Origin: Pyrinomonadaceae bacterium
Lineage (GTDB): Bacteria > Acidobacteriota > Blastocatellia > Pyrinomonadales > Pyrinomonadaceae
Length of the DNA stretch: 60,702 nt
Direction: 5' to 3'
Assembly (NCBI GenBank): GCA_014534425.1
Contig: JACVRN010000022.1
Span: 1 to 60,702, forward strand
The notes beneath the pieces are model-generated. The model was given only the letters and a program-made list of their open reading frames with translations, searched no databases and was not told the DNA's origin. The position numbers and the translations under genes are program-made. Shown piece by piece: positions 16,694-25,808 of this stretch. How positions within the stretch are numbered: position 1 is the stretch's first letter; each line of letters begins with the position of its first letter.

Positions 16694-18934
16694 CTAATTC
16701 GTCGCAGCTTTGACGCGGTAGACGTGCCCGTCCAGTACGACCACGACCTGCTCGCCCAGCGCGAAGTATTCTGCCAGCCGACGCTCGCGCTTCAGCAGGT
16801 CGAAGTACTCGTTGCTGCCGAAGGTGATGACGGTTTCCGGCAATCGCGCATCCTGCCTGAACTCCGCATCCGCCCAGACGTTGTCGCGCAGGTAGAAGGT
16901 CTTGCCGCCCGCAGTCTTCACGGCTGACGAAAGCGAGTCGTCCTTATTGACGATGACGCTTTCCTGCTGCTCGCGCGCACGCTTGCTCTGCTGCACTGCG
17001 GCTGCGCCCGTGGTCGCCGTTGCATCAGCAGCAACCATAGGTGCGGCAGTCTTAGCACCCCTGCGAGCCGTAGGCCCGTTGCCGAAGCCGCCGCCTATAC
17101 TGCCCCTATCCTGGTCACGCCCCCTTGTGACCGTGTTGCCTGCGGGCAGCGCGTTGTTCGGCTCAAGCGCCAGATAAGAGGTGTAAGGCGTGACTATGCC
17201 GTAGCGCGTGCCAAGGTCAACTATCTCGTCCACAAGCTCTTTCTGCTCGCCGTTGGAGCGAACCTGCTCCATCAGCCAACCGACGCGGCGCGTGGCCCAC
17301 AGGCGAGGAAGGAAATCGTTCTCCTCTTCCTTGAGCGGGAAGCGCAGGTTCTCGTAAGCGAAGGTGCGATTCTCTCGCCCGCTCTTTCCTGACAGCGCGA
17401 TGCGAATGTTATTGAGGTCTCGCTCGTTGCGGTAGCGACCGATTAAAGTAATCTGCGTGCCCTTGAAGAGGTCGGGCATCTCGCGCGGGTAAACAAGGTC
17501 AGTGCGAACGCCCCCCATGTCCAACTGCAAATCTGTCAGGACAGGGAAATTAACTTTCGAGAAGAAGCTTGAGACCTTAACCTCTAAATCTTCCTTAGGC
17601 TCCACGTAATCCGCCACGCCTCGATTCTCGGAAGCTAGCTTATCAAGGAGCGCCGTGTTCACGTCGTAGCCCACGCCGAAGGTGAAAAGGCGTATGCCAG
17701 GGACGCGGGCGTCGTGAGCGTTGTTGACTATGCGCCCGACGTTCGTTTCGCCAACGGTCGGCAGCCCGTCCGTCATGAAGACTACGAGCTTGGGGCGGTC
17801 GCTCCTGTCGAACTGCCGCATGGCTGCCAGGAGCGCGCCGTTGATGTTGGTGCCGCCCGTGGGCTTCAGATTCTTGACGAACTCAAGTCCGCGAGCGCGT
17901 CCCGTCTCATTAGCATTGATGAGGCCGTTCTCCATCAGTCGCTCTTCGCCGGAGAACGAGATGACGTTGTAGCGGTCGTCCGGCCTCAGGTTCCTGATGC
18001 CGAAAAGAAGCGCCGCTCGCGCCTTCTCCATCTTCCCTTCCTCGGCCATAGAGCCTGAAGTATCCAGCACGAAGACCACGTCTTTGGCAGCGTACTCCGT
18101 CTCAGACCAGTTGTCCTTGGGCGAGATGGTCAGAAGAAAATAGCCATCCCTTCCAGGCTCTCTGTAAGTCAGGAGCGAGAGGCCGAAGTCCTGGTCTGAA
18201 AGAGTGTAGAAGAGTTGGAAGTCCTGCGGGTCGCGCCCGCCTCGCGTCTCAAAAGAAAGCCTGACGGTCGCATCATTCACGCGCCTGGTGTCAATCGAAT
18301 GACTAGGCGAGTAGATGTTACGCACGGGCTGTTTGCTTTCAATATCAATCCGGCCCGAGACGGTTCCTATCTGCGCCATTTGCTTGCCAGTCCCGAGCGG
18401 GTAACGATAAGAGACCGTGCCCGACTGTGCGCCCAAAACCTGCGTGTAGGTCAACTCAAGCTTTTTGTCCGAGCGCGCGGGGATGGGAAAGATGCTCGCC
18501 TGAAAGAGGTCTTTGCCAGCGTACTCAAGCAGGCCAGGGTCTCTCTGGCGGCGAACTATCTCGTCGTAGATTCGACGTGCCTCTTCGCGCGAGCGCACTT
18601 CGCCCACGAGCTTGCGGTCGCCGTCCCAGATGGCGAATTCAACTATCGAAGCGGACTCCGGGATGGGGAAGAAGTAGGTGCCTTCAAGCACGGCGTTCGT
18701 GTCATTGCGAAAGACCTGCGTGACGTGCGTGGTGGCGACCTGTCCCTTGATGGTCGTCTCTATGTTGATGGATTTGATGGGAAGCGAGCGAGGCAGGGGG
18801 CCGGACTGCGGCGGGTTAGGGCAACGCTCGCAGGGTCGCGGCACAATCACGCCCTGCGCCCGCGCGCCTTCGGCTCCCGCAGCAATCACAAACAGCGTAA
18901 ATATCAGGCAGATGACGGCTCTTTTGGCTAGCAT
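16694..18934 (-). CDS. Secreted VIT and VWA domain protein (inter-alpha-inhibitor type)
   Basis: The 746-residue protein starts behind GAGGAGAGAG. Residues 1-27 are a signal peptide (ARAQ). Residues 50-180 form a VIT domain and 285-460 a VWA domain with an intact DTSGS site (Asp291) and TDGLPTVG. A C-terminal region includes a Gly/Ala-rich stretch (about 620-665). The combination is that of inter-alpha-trypsin inhibitor heavy-chain-like proteins, which in bacteria are envelope proteins of uncertain function. An N-terminal CERCP motif just after the signal peptide adds two cysteines. Confidence 0.9.
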   Translation of the reverse strand: MLAKRAVICLIFTLFVIAAGAEGARAQGVIVPRPCERCPNPPQSGPLPRSLPIKSINIETTIKGQVATTHVTQVFRNDTNAVLEGTYFFPIPESASIVEFAIWDGDRKLVGEVRSREEARRIYDEIVRRQRDPGLLEYAGKDLFQASIFPIPARSDKKLELTYTQVLGAQSGTVSYRYPLGTGKQMAQIGTVSGRIDIESKQPVRNIYSPSHSIDTRRVNDATVRLSFETRGGRDPQDFQLFYTLSDQDFGLSLLTYREPGRDGYFLLTISPKDNWSETEYAAKDVVFVLDTSGSMAEEGKMEKARAALLFGIRNLRPDDRYNVISFSGEERLMENGLINANETGRARGLEFVKNLKPTGGTNINGALLAAMRQFDRSDRPKLVVFMTDGLPTVGETNVGRIVNNAHDARVPGIRLFTFGVGYDVNTALLDKLASENRGVADYVEPKEDLEVKVSSFFSKVNFPVLTDLQLDMGGVRTDLVYPREMPDLFKGTQITLIGRYRNERDLNNIRIALSGKSGRENRTFAYENLRFPLKEEENDFLPRLWATRRVGWLMEQVRSNGEQKELVDEIVDLGTRYGIVTPYTSYLALEPNNALPAGNTVTRGRDQDRGSIGGGFGNGPTARRGAKTAAPMVAADATATTGAAAVQQSKRAREQQESVIVNKDDSLSSAVKTAGGKTFYLRDNVWADAEFRQDARLPETVITFGSNEYFDLLKRERRLAEYFALGEQVVVVLDGHVYRVKAATN

Positions 18935-19496
18935 GTCTCTCTCTCCTCAATAGTGGAGCGCACTGCTTAAAGCCGAGGTGTGCGCTTTTGCCTGTTAGAA
19001 CGGCCCCTAATTTCTTTCTTGCACATGAATTCTGAAAAGAGAGAAATTTTAAGAAAGCCTGGGGCCTCTTCGGCGCTTGACATATCGTTGCATCTGGTTT
19101 AACTTTTGCGCGTTTTATATTTCGGTTTCACGGGAGTCTCACCCTCAAGCCTCTCGTAAATCCTCAGACTAAAGCAAGCTATCAAGGGTAGTCTTAGAAG
19201 GTCTGACAAGAGTCTTCTCATTCTGTCTTGCTCTGCTCTCAAAAAGGAGCATCGTCCTCATTAGCTGGGGCGAGACGGAAACTCAACGGCCTCAAGACAT
19301 CGTTAAGCTTTTCTCTTGCCCAGAGCGCCATAGAAGATTTGTCACGGTCTTCTATCTTGAGCAGACGTGTTCGGTTGGCCTGACGGTCTCCCGCACTTGA
19401 AGGACTCGCACGTCTGTTTAGTCCGGGTACTCTGCTGTCCCGACACATACGCGGGCACTGATTATCCTCAACCTAATCAAATTAAGGAGTGATTGA
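18935..19496. other. Divergent intergenic region
   Basis: About 560 bases separate the divergent VIT/VWA gene and the gene at 19497. The open frames inside it have no ribosome-binding site or recognisable content. Apart from the promoter-like sequence at 19077-19105, nothing else is clear. Confidence 0.35.
19077..19105 (+). promoter_or_regulatory. Sigma70-like promoter
   Basis: TTGACA is followed after 17 bases by TAACTT. It points towards the gene at 19497 but lies nearly 400 bases upstream, which would give a long leader. Confidence 0.35.
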
Positions 19497-20042
19497 ATGA
19501 CTCTCGTGAAACATTTTAAAGATGGCCGGGCGCGGCATGCAGGGTTGGCTTTCGGCCTGCTTGTGCTGCTGTTCGCTTGCGCCTCTTCCGCCTTTGCACA
19601 AAACAACCAATCTCAGGGATTAAAAATGTCCGACCTACTGAAGCTTCCCGGCAAGGTTATTGCCGAAGGGGCCAACACCCGTCCGACTGGAAAATTCAGG
19701 GCTGCGAAATACAGAGTCGAGGAAGTGGCTCTCCCCACGGCGACGGAAGTGAAGATTAACGACCGCGTGCTCTCCGTCAACAAGGCTTATCGCGTCACGG
19801 TCGTCGGCGGCCCCTTTGAAGTCAGGGCCATGCCCGCCGTCATCTGGATTAATGATACGGCGGTCGGCTACGGCGTAGAGAACGAAGACCTCACAGAGAT
19901 TACTGCCGTCACCTTCGACGAATCCTTGATAGTCGAAGGAGCCAGCATCTTTCTCTCTTACGGCGACAAAAAGAATAAAGAAGACCGCGCAGAACTGCCC
20001 GAAAAGCTGAAACTGGGTAGCGCGAAAGGAGGCCGCCAGTGA
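19497..20042 (+). CDS. Secreted protein of unknown function
   Basis: The start has AAGGAG seven bases upstream. The 181-residue protein has an N-terminal basic region and a signal peptide (residues 14-35, ending AFAQ). The remainder is beta-strand-rich with no cysteine after the signal region and no motif I recognise. It ends in a Lys/Glu-rich tail. Its stop codon overlaps the GTG start of the hydrolase gene (GTGA), so the two are translationally coupled and probably act together. Confidence 0.75.
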   Translation: MTLVKHFKDGRARHAGLAFGLLVLLFACASSAFAQNNQSQGLKMSDLLKLPGKVIAEGANTRPTGKFRAAKYRVEEVALPTATEVKINDRVLSVNKAYRVTVVGGPFEVRAMPAVIWINDTAVGYGVENEDLTEITAVTFDESLIVEGASIFLSYGDKKNKEDRAELPEKLKLGSAKGGRQ

Positions 20043-21790
20043 AAAAGATACTACGGCTTCAAACAATCGCATCGCTAGCCTTCTTACTTTTCCTGACAGC
20101 CTTGGGCGCGCAGCAGGCGGCAGCGCAAACGCCTGACCCCGGCACGACAGGCCCCTACGCTGTAACCCGCGAAGAGTACAACTATGGCAACCTTGCCTTC
20201 ACACCGTCGAACTTTCCGAGCGCCGTAGAGTTGATTGCCTCCGTGCATCATCCTACAGACATGACCAACGGCCCGTTCCCCTTGATAGTTCTTCTGCACG
20301 GGCGTCACGCTACCTGTTACAAGGGAACACAGGTCAGCCTGCGCTGGCCCTGCCTGAGCGCGCAGCAGCCAATCCCAAGCTATCAGGGCTACGATTACCT
20401 TGCCAGCACCTTAGCCAGCAATGGCTACATAGTCGTCTCTATCAGCGCCAACGGCATCAGCGCCTATGACGCGCAGGTGACGGACTTAGGCATGCAGGCC
20501 AGGGCAGAGCTTATACAGCGCCACCTTAATCAGTGGAACACCTTTAACACAGTGGGCGCTGCTCCGTTCGGGACGAAGTTCGTAGGCAAAGTGGACATGA
20601 CCAGGATAGGCACCATGGGCCACTCGCGCGGCGGCGAAGGAGTCGTCAAGCACTATCTTTATAATGCCTCGCTCGGCTCTCCCTACACCATCAGGGCTGT
20701 CTTCGCCCTCGCACCCGTGGACTTTAATCGTCCCGTCATAAACAACGTGGCGCTGGCAGTGATGCTGCCTTATTGCGACGGCGACGTGAGCGATAACCAG
20801 GGCGTACACTTCTATGACGACGCGCGTTACACCGCGCCGGGTGATTCGGGCGGGAAGAACACAGTGCTGGTGATGGGCGCGAATCACAACTTCTACAACA
20901 CTGTCTGGACTCCGGGCCTGTTTCCTGCCGGAGCAAGCGACGATTGGGCTTCGACTACAGACCCGCACTGCGGAACCGTGTCGGGCAACAAGCGCCTGAC
21001 GAGCGCGCAGCAGCGCGGCACAGGCCTGGCCTACATCTCAGCGTTCATGCGCGTTTACGTTGGGCGCGAGACGGCGTTTCTGCCCATCCTGACTGGAGAA
21101 GCACCGCCGCCAGCCTCTGCTCAAACGACCAACCTGTACGTCTCTTATCACGCGCCCGATACGGCTGCGACGCGCAGGGACATCAACCGCCTGCTGAACG
21201 CAACCAACCTGAGCACCAACACGCTCGGCGGCGCGACGAGCGCTGCGGGACTCACGCCGCAGGATTTGTGCGGCGGCGAATCTCCGCAACCCGCGCAGTG
21301 TCTGCCTTCGACTCAATCGACTTCAAGGCAGCCGCACACGGTTCCGAGCGCGCGAAGCTCCGCCAGGGGCTTGAGCCAGTTGCGTACCGGATGGGGAGCG
21401 GCCAACACTAGCTACAGTAACGACCTGCCGGTGGGCGCGCGTGACGTGAGCGGATTTTCGGCTCTACAGTTCCGCGTGAGCGTTAATTTCGCAGACTCGC
21501 GCAACCCGCCCAACATAGCGCAGAACTTCACTGTGGTTCTGACCGACGGCACGGGCGCGACTTCCAGCGTCAGGGTCAGCGATTACTCCGGCGTGCTTTA
21601 CTACCCGCCGGGAACGACAGGCTCAGTGCCCAAGGTGGTTTTGAACATGGCGCGACTTCCGCTTTCGGCTTTCGCGGGAGTCAATCTTACGGACATACGC
21701 TCCGTCCAGTTCAAGTTCGATCAGAACCTGCAAGGCGCGCTTCTGATTACAGACCTGGCGTTCAGCACCGCACCGACGACTATTCAATAA
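20039..21790 (+). CDS. Secreted alpha/beta hydrolase with C-terminal beta domain
   Basis: The start is GTG within GTGA, overlapping the preceding stop, with AAAGGAGG upstream. The signal peptide ends near residue 30 (AAAQ). The hydrolase domain (about 40-350) has an oxyanion-hole block LLHGRHA, the nucleophile elbow GHSRGG (Ser196), a likely acid in CDGDVSD and a His in GANHNFYN. This is the layout of chlorophyllase/PETase-like secreted esterases. The last 130 residues (from about LRTGW) look like a beta-sandwich, possibly carbohydrate-binding. The natural substrate cannot be told from sequence. Confidence 0.85.
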   Translation: MKKILRLQTIASLAFLLFLTALGAQQAAAQTPDPGTTGPYAVTREEYNYGNLAFTPSNFPSAVELIASVHHPTDMTNGPFPLIVLLHGRHATCYKGTQVSLRWPCLSAQQPIPSYQGYDYLASTLASNGYIVVSISANGISAYDAQVTDLGMQARAELIQRHLNQWNTFNTVGAAPFGTKFVGKVDMTRIGTMGHSRGGEGVVKHYLYNASLGSPYTIRAVFALAPVDFNRPVINNVALAVMLPYCDGDVSDNQGVHFYDDARYTAPGDSGGKNTVLVMGANHNFYNTVWTPGLFPAGASDDWASTTDPHCGTVSGNKRLTSAQQRGTGLAYISAFMRVYVGRETAFLPILTGEAPPPASAQTTNLYVSYHAPDTAATRRDINRLLNATNLSTNTLGGATSAAGLTPQDLCGGESPQPAQCLPSTQSTSRQPHTVPSARSSARGLSQLRTGWGAANTSYSNDLPVGARDVSGFSALQFRVSVNFADSRNPPNIAQNFTVVLTDGTGATSSVRVSDYSGVLYYPPGTTGSVPKVVLNMARLPLSAFAGVNLTDIRSVQFKFDQNLQGALLITDLAFSTAPTTIQ

Positions 21791-21792
21791 AC

Positions 21793-21890
21793 GTTCACCG
21801 CCGAGACGCGGAGTAACGCGGAGGGGCGCTGAGAGTTGAATCTTCTCTCAGCGCCCCCTCCGCGTCTCTTTGCGTCTGCGGCGGTGAATC
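21793..21890. repeat. Inverted hairpin with CGCGGAG-type units
   Basis: The left arm starts TTCACCGCCGAGACGCGGAG and contains two ACGCGGAG units. The right arm ends CTGCGGCGGTGAATC and contains GCGTCT units. Outer and inner parts pair over more than 30 positions around a short centre TTGAATCTT. The unit is 9 to 10 bases. It sits between the convergent hydrolase and MFS genes and touches the stop codon of the latter. Confidence 0.85.
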
Positions 21891-21891
21891 T

Positions 21892-23190
21892 TTAAAGCTC
21901 GCGCAGGCGTTTGTTGGCGAGAGCTATGATGGCTATGAAGAAGGCTATGATGACGCCTCCACCGGCGAGCGTGTAGGGCGCGCCGAAGCGTGCGGCCACG
22001 CTGCCCGCTATCAGATTGCCTATGGGCATGGTGCCTACGAAAGAGAGTATGAACATGCTCATGACGCGCCCGCGCATCTCGTCCGTCACTAGCTGCTGCA
22101 AGAGCATGTTAATGACGGCAACGCAGGAGACAATCGCAAAGCCCATCCCGAAGATGAACGTGAGCGACATCATGAGCCGCGTTGAAAGAGCGAATCCTAT
22201 GAGAAAAATTGAGAACGCAAAGGCTCCGCCCAGCACTGACCAGCCCTTGTGCTTGAAGTTTCCCAAGAAAGCCAGAACAAGCGCGCCGAGCAGTGCGCCC
22301 GCTCCAGACATCCCGCTCATCAGCGCAAGCCCTGTCTCTCCCACATGCAGAATGTCGCGCGCAAAGACAGGCACCAGGCTCATGTAAGGCGCGCCGAAGA
22401 GGCTCGTCAGCCCCGAAATGATAAGCAGCATAAAGACGCGCGGGCGTCCGCGCACGTAGCGCAAGCCCTCCTTCAAATCCTGCCACACGGCGCGGCTGTC
22501 TCTTGCCGAATGTGACGGCAGAGGAAGCGTTCCCTTCCCGTCCTCAAAACGAATCATCCTGAGCGACACGATGACGGCGACAAACGATAAGGCGTTGGCG
22601 AAAAAGCATCCGGCCAGCCCGAACAGCTTGAAGCCTAGACCCGCGAACACTGGCCCTACTACGCGCGATAGCTGAAACTGTGTGGAGTTGAGCGCGATGG
22701 CGTTTGCGAGGTCTTCGCGGTCAACCAAATCAATCGTAATCGCCTGGTACGACGGCCCCGCGACGGCGAAGCAGCAGCCCGTGACGAATGACAGCAGCAG
22801 CACAATCCAGATGTCCACGCTGTTGTTGACGACGTGCGTGCGAATCAGTATAGCCAGCGTGAGCGCGGAAAGACCTGCGCCGATTTGTGTGAAGATGAGC
22901 AGCCTTCGGCGGTCAACTAAATCTGCGAAGACGCCCGCGAGAAGCGTTAAGGCAAGGCCGGGCGCGGTCGCCATGAAGCCGTCAACGCCCAGCCAGAAGG
23001 GCGAGTCCGTCAGTTGCAGCACTAGCCACCCTTGGGCCACGGCCTGCATCCACGTGCCGACGTTGGAGAGAAAAGCGCCCGTCCAGAAGAGACGAAAGTT
23101 ACGGTGCGACAGAGCGCGAAACATCCCCGTGGCATGCGGCTCTTCATGCTCCTGCGGCTCTTGCGTCTGAGCTTCCAACTCGACAGACAT
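21892..23190 (-). CDS. Major facilitator superfamily exporter, EntS-like
   Basis: The 432-residue protein has a short charged N-terminus rich in Glu and His, then about 12 hydrophobic segments. The opening block FRLFWTGAFLSNVGTWMQAVAQ and the loop DLVDRRRLL are typical of the MFS_3/EntS-type drug or siderophore efflux group. Its start lies 22 bases behind the XdhC-like gene. The substrate cannot be predicted. Confidence 0.9.
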   Translation of the reverse strand: MSVELEAQTQEPQEHEEPHATGMFRALSHRNFRLFWTGAFLSNVGTWMQAVAQGWLVLQLTDSPFWLGVDGFMATAPGLALTLLAGVFADLVDRRRLLIFTQIGAGLSALTLAILIRTHVVNNSVDIWIVLLLSFVTGCCFAVAGPSYQAITIDLVDREDLANAIALNSTQFQLSRVVGPVFAGLGFKLFGLAGCFFANALSFVAVIVSLRMIRFEDGKGTLPLPSHSARDSRAVWQDLKEGLRYVRGRPRVFMLLIISGLTSLFGAPYMSLVPVFARDILHVGETGLALMSGMSGAGALLGALVLAFLGNFKHKGWSVLGGAFAFSIFLIGFALSTRLMMSLTFIFGMGFAIVSCVAVINMLLQQLVTDEMRGRVMSMFILSFVGTMPIGNLIAGSVAARFGAPYTLAGGGVIIAFFIAIIALANKRLREL

Positions 23191-23212
23191 ACGGCTCTGG
23201 CTCCACGCCTTG

Positions 23213-24016
23213 TTAACGACGCTCTCTTCTACTTCGACGCCACGCGGACAGGGGCGCGCCTGTGCCGCCGCGTCTTTCGGCCACTATCTCCGAGAGAATC
23301 GCCAGCGCGACCTCTTCGGGCGAGACCGCGCCTATGTCAAGACCGATGGGCGCGCGGACTTCCTTCAACACCTCCGGGCTTGCGCCCTGCTCGCGCAATC
23401 TTTCGAGCACGATGTTCGTGCGCCGCTTGCTTCCAATCATGCCAACGTATCGCGGGCCTGCCGCAAGCACTGCGCGCAGGCACTCTTCGTCTTCATTATG
23501 CCCGCGCGTGACCACGGCCACGTACACGTTGCGCCCGACTTCTCTTTGAAGCGCTTCAGTCCAGGTGCGCGCGGCCACCAGTTCGATGCCTGTATCAGGA
23601 AAACGCTCGCGCGTGACGAAATCCGCGCGGTCGTCTATCAAGGTGGTGCGGAAGCCTAGCATGCGCGCCAGCCGCGCCAGGTGCGCGCCTACGTGGCCCG
23701 CGCCGCAGATAACCAGACGCGGCTCAGCTTCTATGCGCTCGAACATCAAGAGAGCATTGCGCTCAGGCTCCATCTCAAGCGAAAGCTCTTCCACTGAGAT
23801 TGTTTTCGTCTCGGCGCGCGAGGCCAGGAAGGCCGGGGCATAGCGTGCGACCGCTTCATCGAGCGCGTCGTCGTTCAGAGTTCCGATGCGTGCGCCCTCT
23901 TCTGTGATGAGGATTTTCGCGCCCATGCTTTCGGGCGCTCGTATGATTGTGGCGAGTGCGGCGCGGGAGTTTTCCTGAAGCACACGCTCGACCGCTTCGA
24001 TGATGAGTCTGGACAT
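23213..24016 (-). CDS. XdhC/CoxI family molybdenum-cofactor handling protein, two domains
   Basis: The 267-residue protein has an XdhC_CoxI N-terminal region in divergent form and a C-terminal Rossmann domain with ICGAGHVGAHLARLARMLG (about residue 105). The family's GMIGSKRR and PIGLDIGAVSPEEVALAI follow. Family members bind and sulfurate molybdenum cofactor before it is inserted into xanthine-dehydrogenase-type enzymes. No such enzyme is in the window. A second protein that carries only the N-terminal domain lies upstream at 24384-24731. Confidence 0.9.
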   Translation of the reverse strand: MSRLIIEAVERVLQENSRAALATIIRAPESMGAKILITEEGARIGTLNDDALDEAVARYAPAFLASRAETKTISVEELSLEMEPERNALLMFERIEAEPRLVICGAGHVGAHLARLARMLGFRTTLIDDRADFVTRERFPDTGIELVAARTWTEALQREVGRNVYVAVVTRGHNEDEECLRAVLAAGPRYVGMIGSKRRTNIVLERLREQGASPEVLKEVRAPIGLDIGAVSPEEVALAILSEIVAERRGGTGAPLSAWRRSRRERR

Positions 24017-24026
24017 TTTCCAGAAA

Positions 24027-24314
24027 TTACTTCGACTTCACTAAACCCAGGGCCATGCCAGCGCGCCGCAAGAGCCAGAGCGGGCCTACAAGCAGGTAAA
24101 GCGGATTGCGAAAGAAGGCAGGCTGATTGCCCTCTATGATGTGGCCCAGGAACTGCAAAATCCAACCGAGGACGAAAAGCGCCAGCCCCCATCTCCAGTT
24201 GAAAAAGAGCACAGGCAGAGAAATAACTATCATAGGAATCCCTATGCTGTGCGTCAGCCGGTTAAGCGGGTGCCTGTGCTTCGCCTTGTAATTCTCCATG
24301 AAAGATTCTGCCAT
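24027..24314 (-). CDS. Mpo1-like (DUF962) membrane protein
   Basis: The 95-residue protein has the DUF962 hallmarks: HPLNRLTHSIGIP near the N-terminus, hydrophobic membrane segments and the block FLGHIIEGNQPAFFRNPLYLL with conserved His and Glu. The yeast member Mpo1 is an iron-dependent dioxygenase acting on 2-hydroxy fatty acids. It lies between two XdhC-type genes with short gaps, though no functional link is known. Confidence 0.9.
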   Translation of the reverse strand: MAESFMENYKAKHRHPLNRLTHSIGIPMIVISLPVLFFNWRWGLALFVLGWILQFLGHIIEGNQPAFFRNPLYLLVGPLWLLRRAGMALGLVKSK

Positions 24315-24329
24315 AGCTCACTCCGTTCG

Positions 24330-24399
24330 CAGTTTTCAGTTTTCAGTTAAAAGCAAGTTGGCTTTCTGCTGAAAACTGAAAACTCAAAACTGAAAACTG
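24330..24399. repeat. Inverted tandem-heptamer hairpin, CAGTTTT type
   Basis: The left arm reads CAGTTTT, CAGTTTT, CAGTTAA. The right arm reads GAAAACT four times with one change. The centre is AAAGCAAGTTGGCTTTCTGCT. The right arm overlaps the last codons and stop of the XdhC-like gene at 24384. Confidence 0.9.
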
Positions 24400-24731
24400 T
24401 TCTCAGGTTTCCAGACATCAATAAAGATTTCCATGGTGCCGCCGCAGACCATTCCCTCTTCGCTGGCTTCGTCTGCGGTGAGGCTGAATTTGTGCAGCGC
24501 GGGCGTGCCTGTGCGAAGCGCTTCGCGCGCCTCGGCCCAGACTTCGGCTTCTATACAGCCGCCGCCGACCGTGCCCGCGACATCGCCGTTCTCGAAAAAG
24601 AGCATCTTCGCGCCGCGCCTCTGCGGCGTAGAGCCGCGAGTATCCGCCACGCTCGCCACCACCACTCGCTCGCCGCGCTCGACGGCCTCGTTGATTAAAC
24701 GATAAAGCTCTGCCTGTGCAATCGTAGCCAT
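24384..24731 (-). CDS. XdhC-type N-terminal domain protein
   Basis: The 115-residue protein contains only the XdhC_CoxI domain: VASVADTRGSTPQRRGAKM, then GTVGGGCIE and MVCGGTMEIFID. In full XdhC proteins this is followed by a Rossmann domain, which here is in the separate gene at 23213-24016. Together they may do the job of one XdhC. The last residues (NSFQF) and the stop codon come from the heptamer array, so the natural end may have been different. Confidence 0.88.
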   Translation of the reverse strand: MATIAQAELYRLINEAVERGERVVVASVADTRGSTPQRRGAKMLFFENGDVAGTVGGGCIEAEVWAEAREALRTGTPALHKFSLTADEASEEGMVCGGTMEIFIDVWKPENSFQF

Positions 24732-24836
24732 ATCAAGTCTCTGGGCTTTTTGTGATGTTACATCCGGCGCGCCGCCGCTTCAAGCAAGTAAGCAGTAAAA
24801 GAAAGATTGTTCGACTGCTTCCTAGCTCGCTTCACT

Positions 24837-25688
24837 TTACGGGTTATCGTTCGGCGCGGGTTGAGTTTGCTCCGGCGGCGTAGTGGTCGTGGTCGTCGGC
24901 GTCGCTCCTTCGGTATTCGTGTCGTTGATGTCTGTCCTTGGAGTCGTGCCGTTCTCTTCCATGCGGCGGCGTATGGTGTCGGCTTCGGCGTCCGCGTTGG
25001 CTATGGCCGCCTCAAGACGTGCGCGGCTCTGCGCCAGCAGTTGAAGCTGTGACTGAACGCGCGTGCGCTCGTTCTCAAGCTGTCGGCGTCGCGCCTCGCG
25101 CACCTCTTCGGGCCGCGTAGAGCCGAAGGTCTGCGATGCGCGCTCTATATTTTCGGGGCGCAGGTCGAACTCTATCTGCTCGGCGCGGGCTTGCAGGTCT
25201 GCCTCCTTAGCCTGCACGTCGCGCAGTTGAGTGCGGAAATTCTCCGCGCGTGTTTCGGCGCGCGACAGCCGCTCCATGTCTACGAGCGTGCGCTGCTGCT
25301 CCTCCATCTTGCCTATCTTGTCCGAAAGCTGGTTGACCTGCGAAGAGAGCCTGTCAACCGTGCGGCGCAAAGCGTCCTGCTCGGATTCGGGCGCAGCAGT
25401 TCCGGCTGCGCGCGAGCGCGAGCGGTTGCGGGAAGTAGTAGTCGCAGGGGTCGCGCCCGTATCAATATCGCTGGCCGTGCTGATAATCGTAGGGTCAGTG
25501 GAAGAAGGCGTAGAGGCGGGCTGCGCCGTCGTTGTAGTCGGAGTGGTTGCGGGAGTTTGAGTCGTGACGGGATTGGTGACACGACGCGAAGGCCGCCTGC
25601 GGCGTCGCTGCTGCGCGCTCACATCCATCACGCCAAGAGCAATCGCCAACATTGCTATAAGCAACAAAACTATACGCCCGTTTCGCAT
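24837..25688 (-). CDS. Secreted coiled-coil protein with Thr/Pro-rich regions
   Basis: I chose the ATG at 25688 because GGAGG lies eight bases upstream and a signal peptide (about residues 1-26, DVSAQ) follows; an earlier in-frame start at 25730 would put 14 residues in front. The mature protein opens with an Arg-rich patch. It continues with a Thr/Ala/Pro-rich low-complexity region, a long charged coiled coil (about 110-240) and a second Thr-rich tail. I do not recognise a family. It could be a periplasmic scaffold or a cell-surface protein. Confidence 0.75.
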   Translation of the reverse strand: MRNGRIVLLLIAMLAIALGVMDVSAQQRRRRRPSRRVTNPVTTQTPATTPTTTTAQPASTPSSTDPTIISTASDIDTGATPATTTSRNRSRSRAAGTAAPESEQDALRRTVDRLSSQVNQLSDKIGKMEEQQRTLVDMERLSRAETRAENFRTQLRDVQAKEADLQARAEQIEFDLRPENIERASQTFGSTRPEEVREARRRQLENERTRVQSQLQLLAQSRARLEAAIANADAEADTIRRRMEENGTTPRTDINDTNTEGATPTTTTTTPPEQTQPAPNDNP

Positions 25689-25808
25689 CACCTCAACCTC
25701 CGTCGCTTGAATACGCTTAACGCTAAACAAGAGATGCTTCCCTCATCGCGCGCGGCTGCTTAAAAAATTTGCACGCCGCTTCAAGATAAGAGTTCCACCA
25801 TTAGCGCT

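Noticed and set aside
19239..19448. A 69-codon minus-strand frame in the divergent region upstream of 19497.
   Set aside because: No ribosome-binding site, no motif, and composition like random GC-rich sequence.
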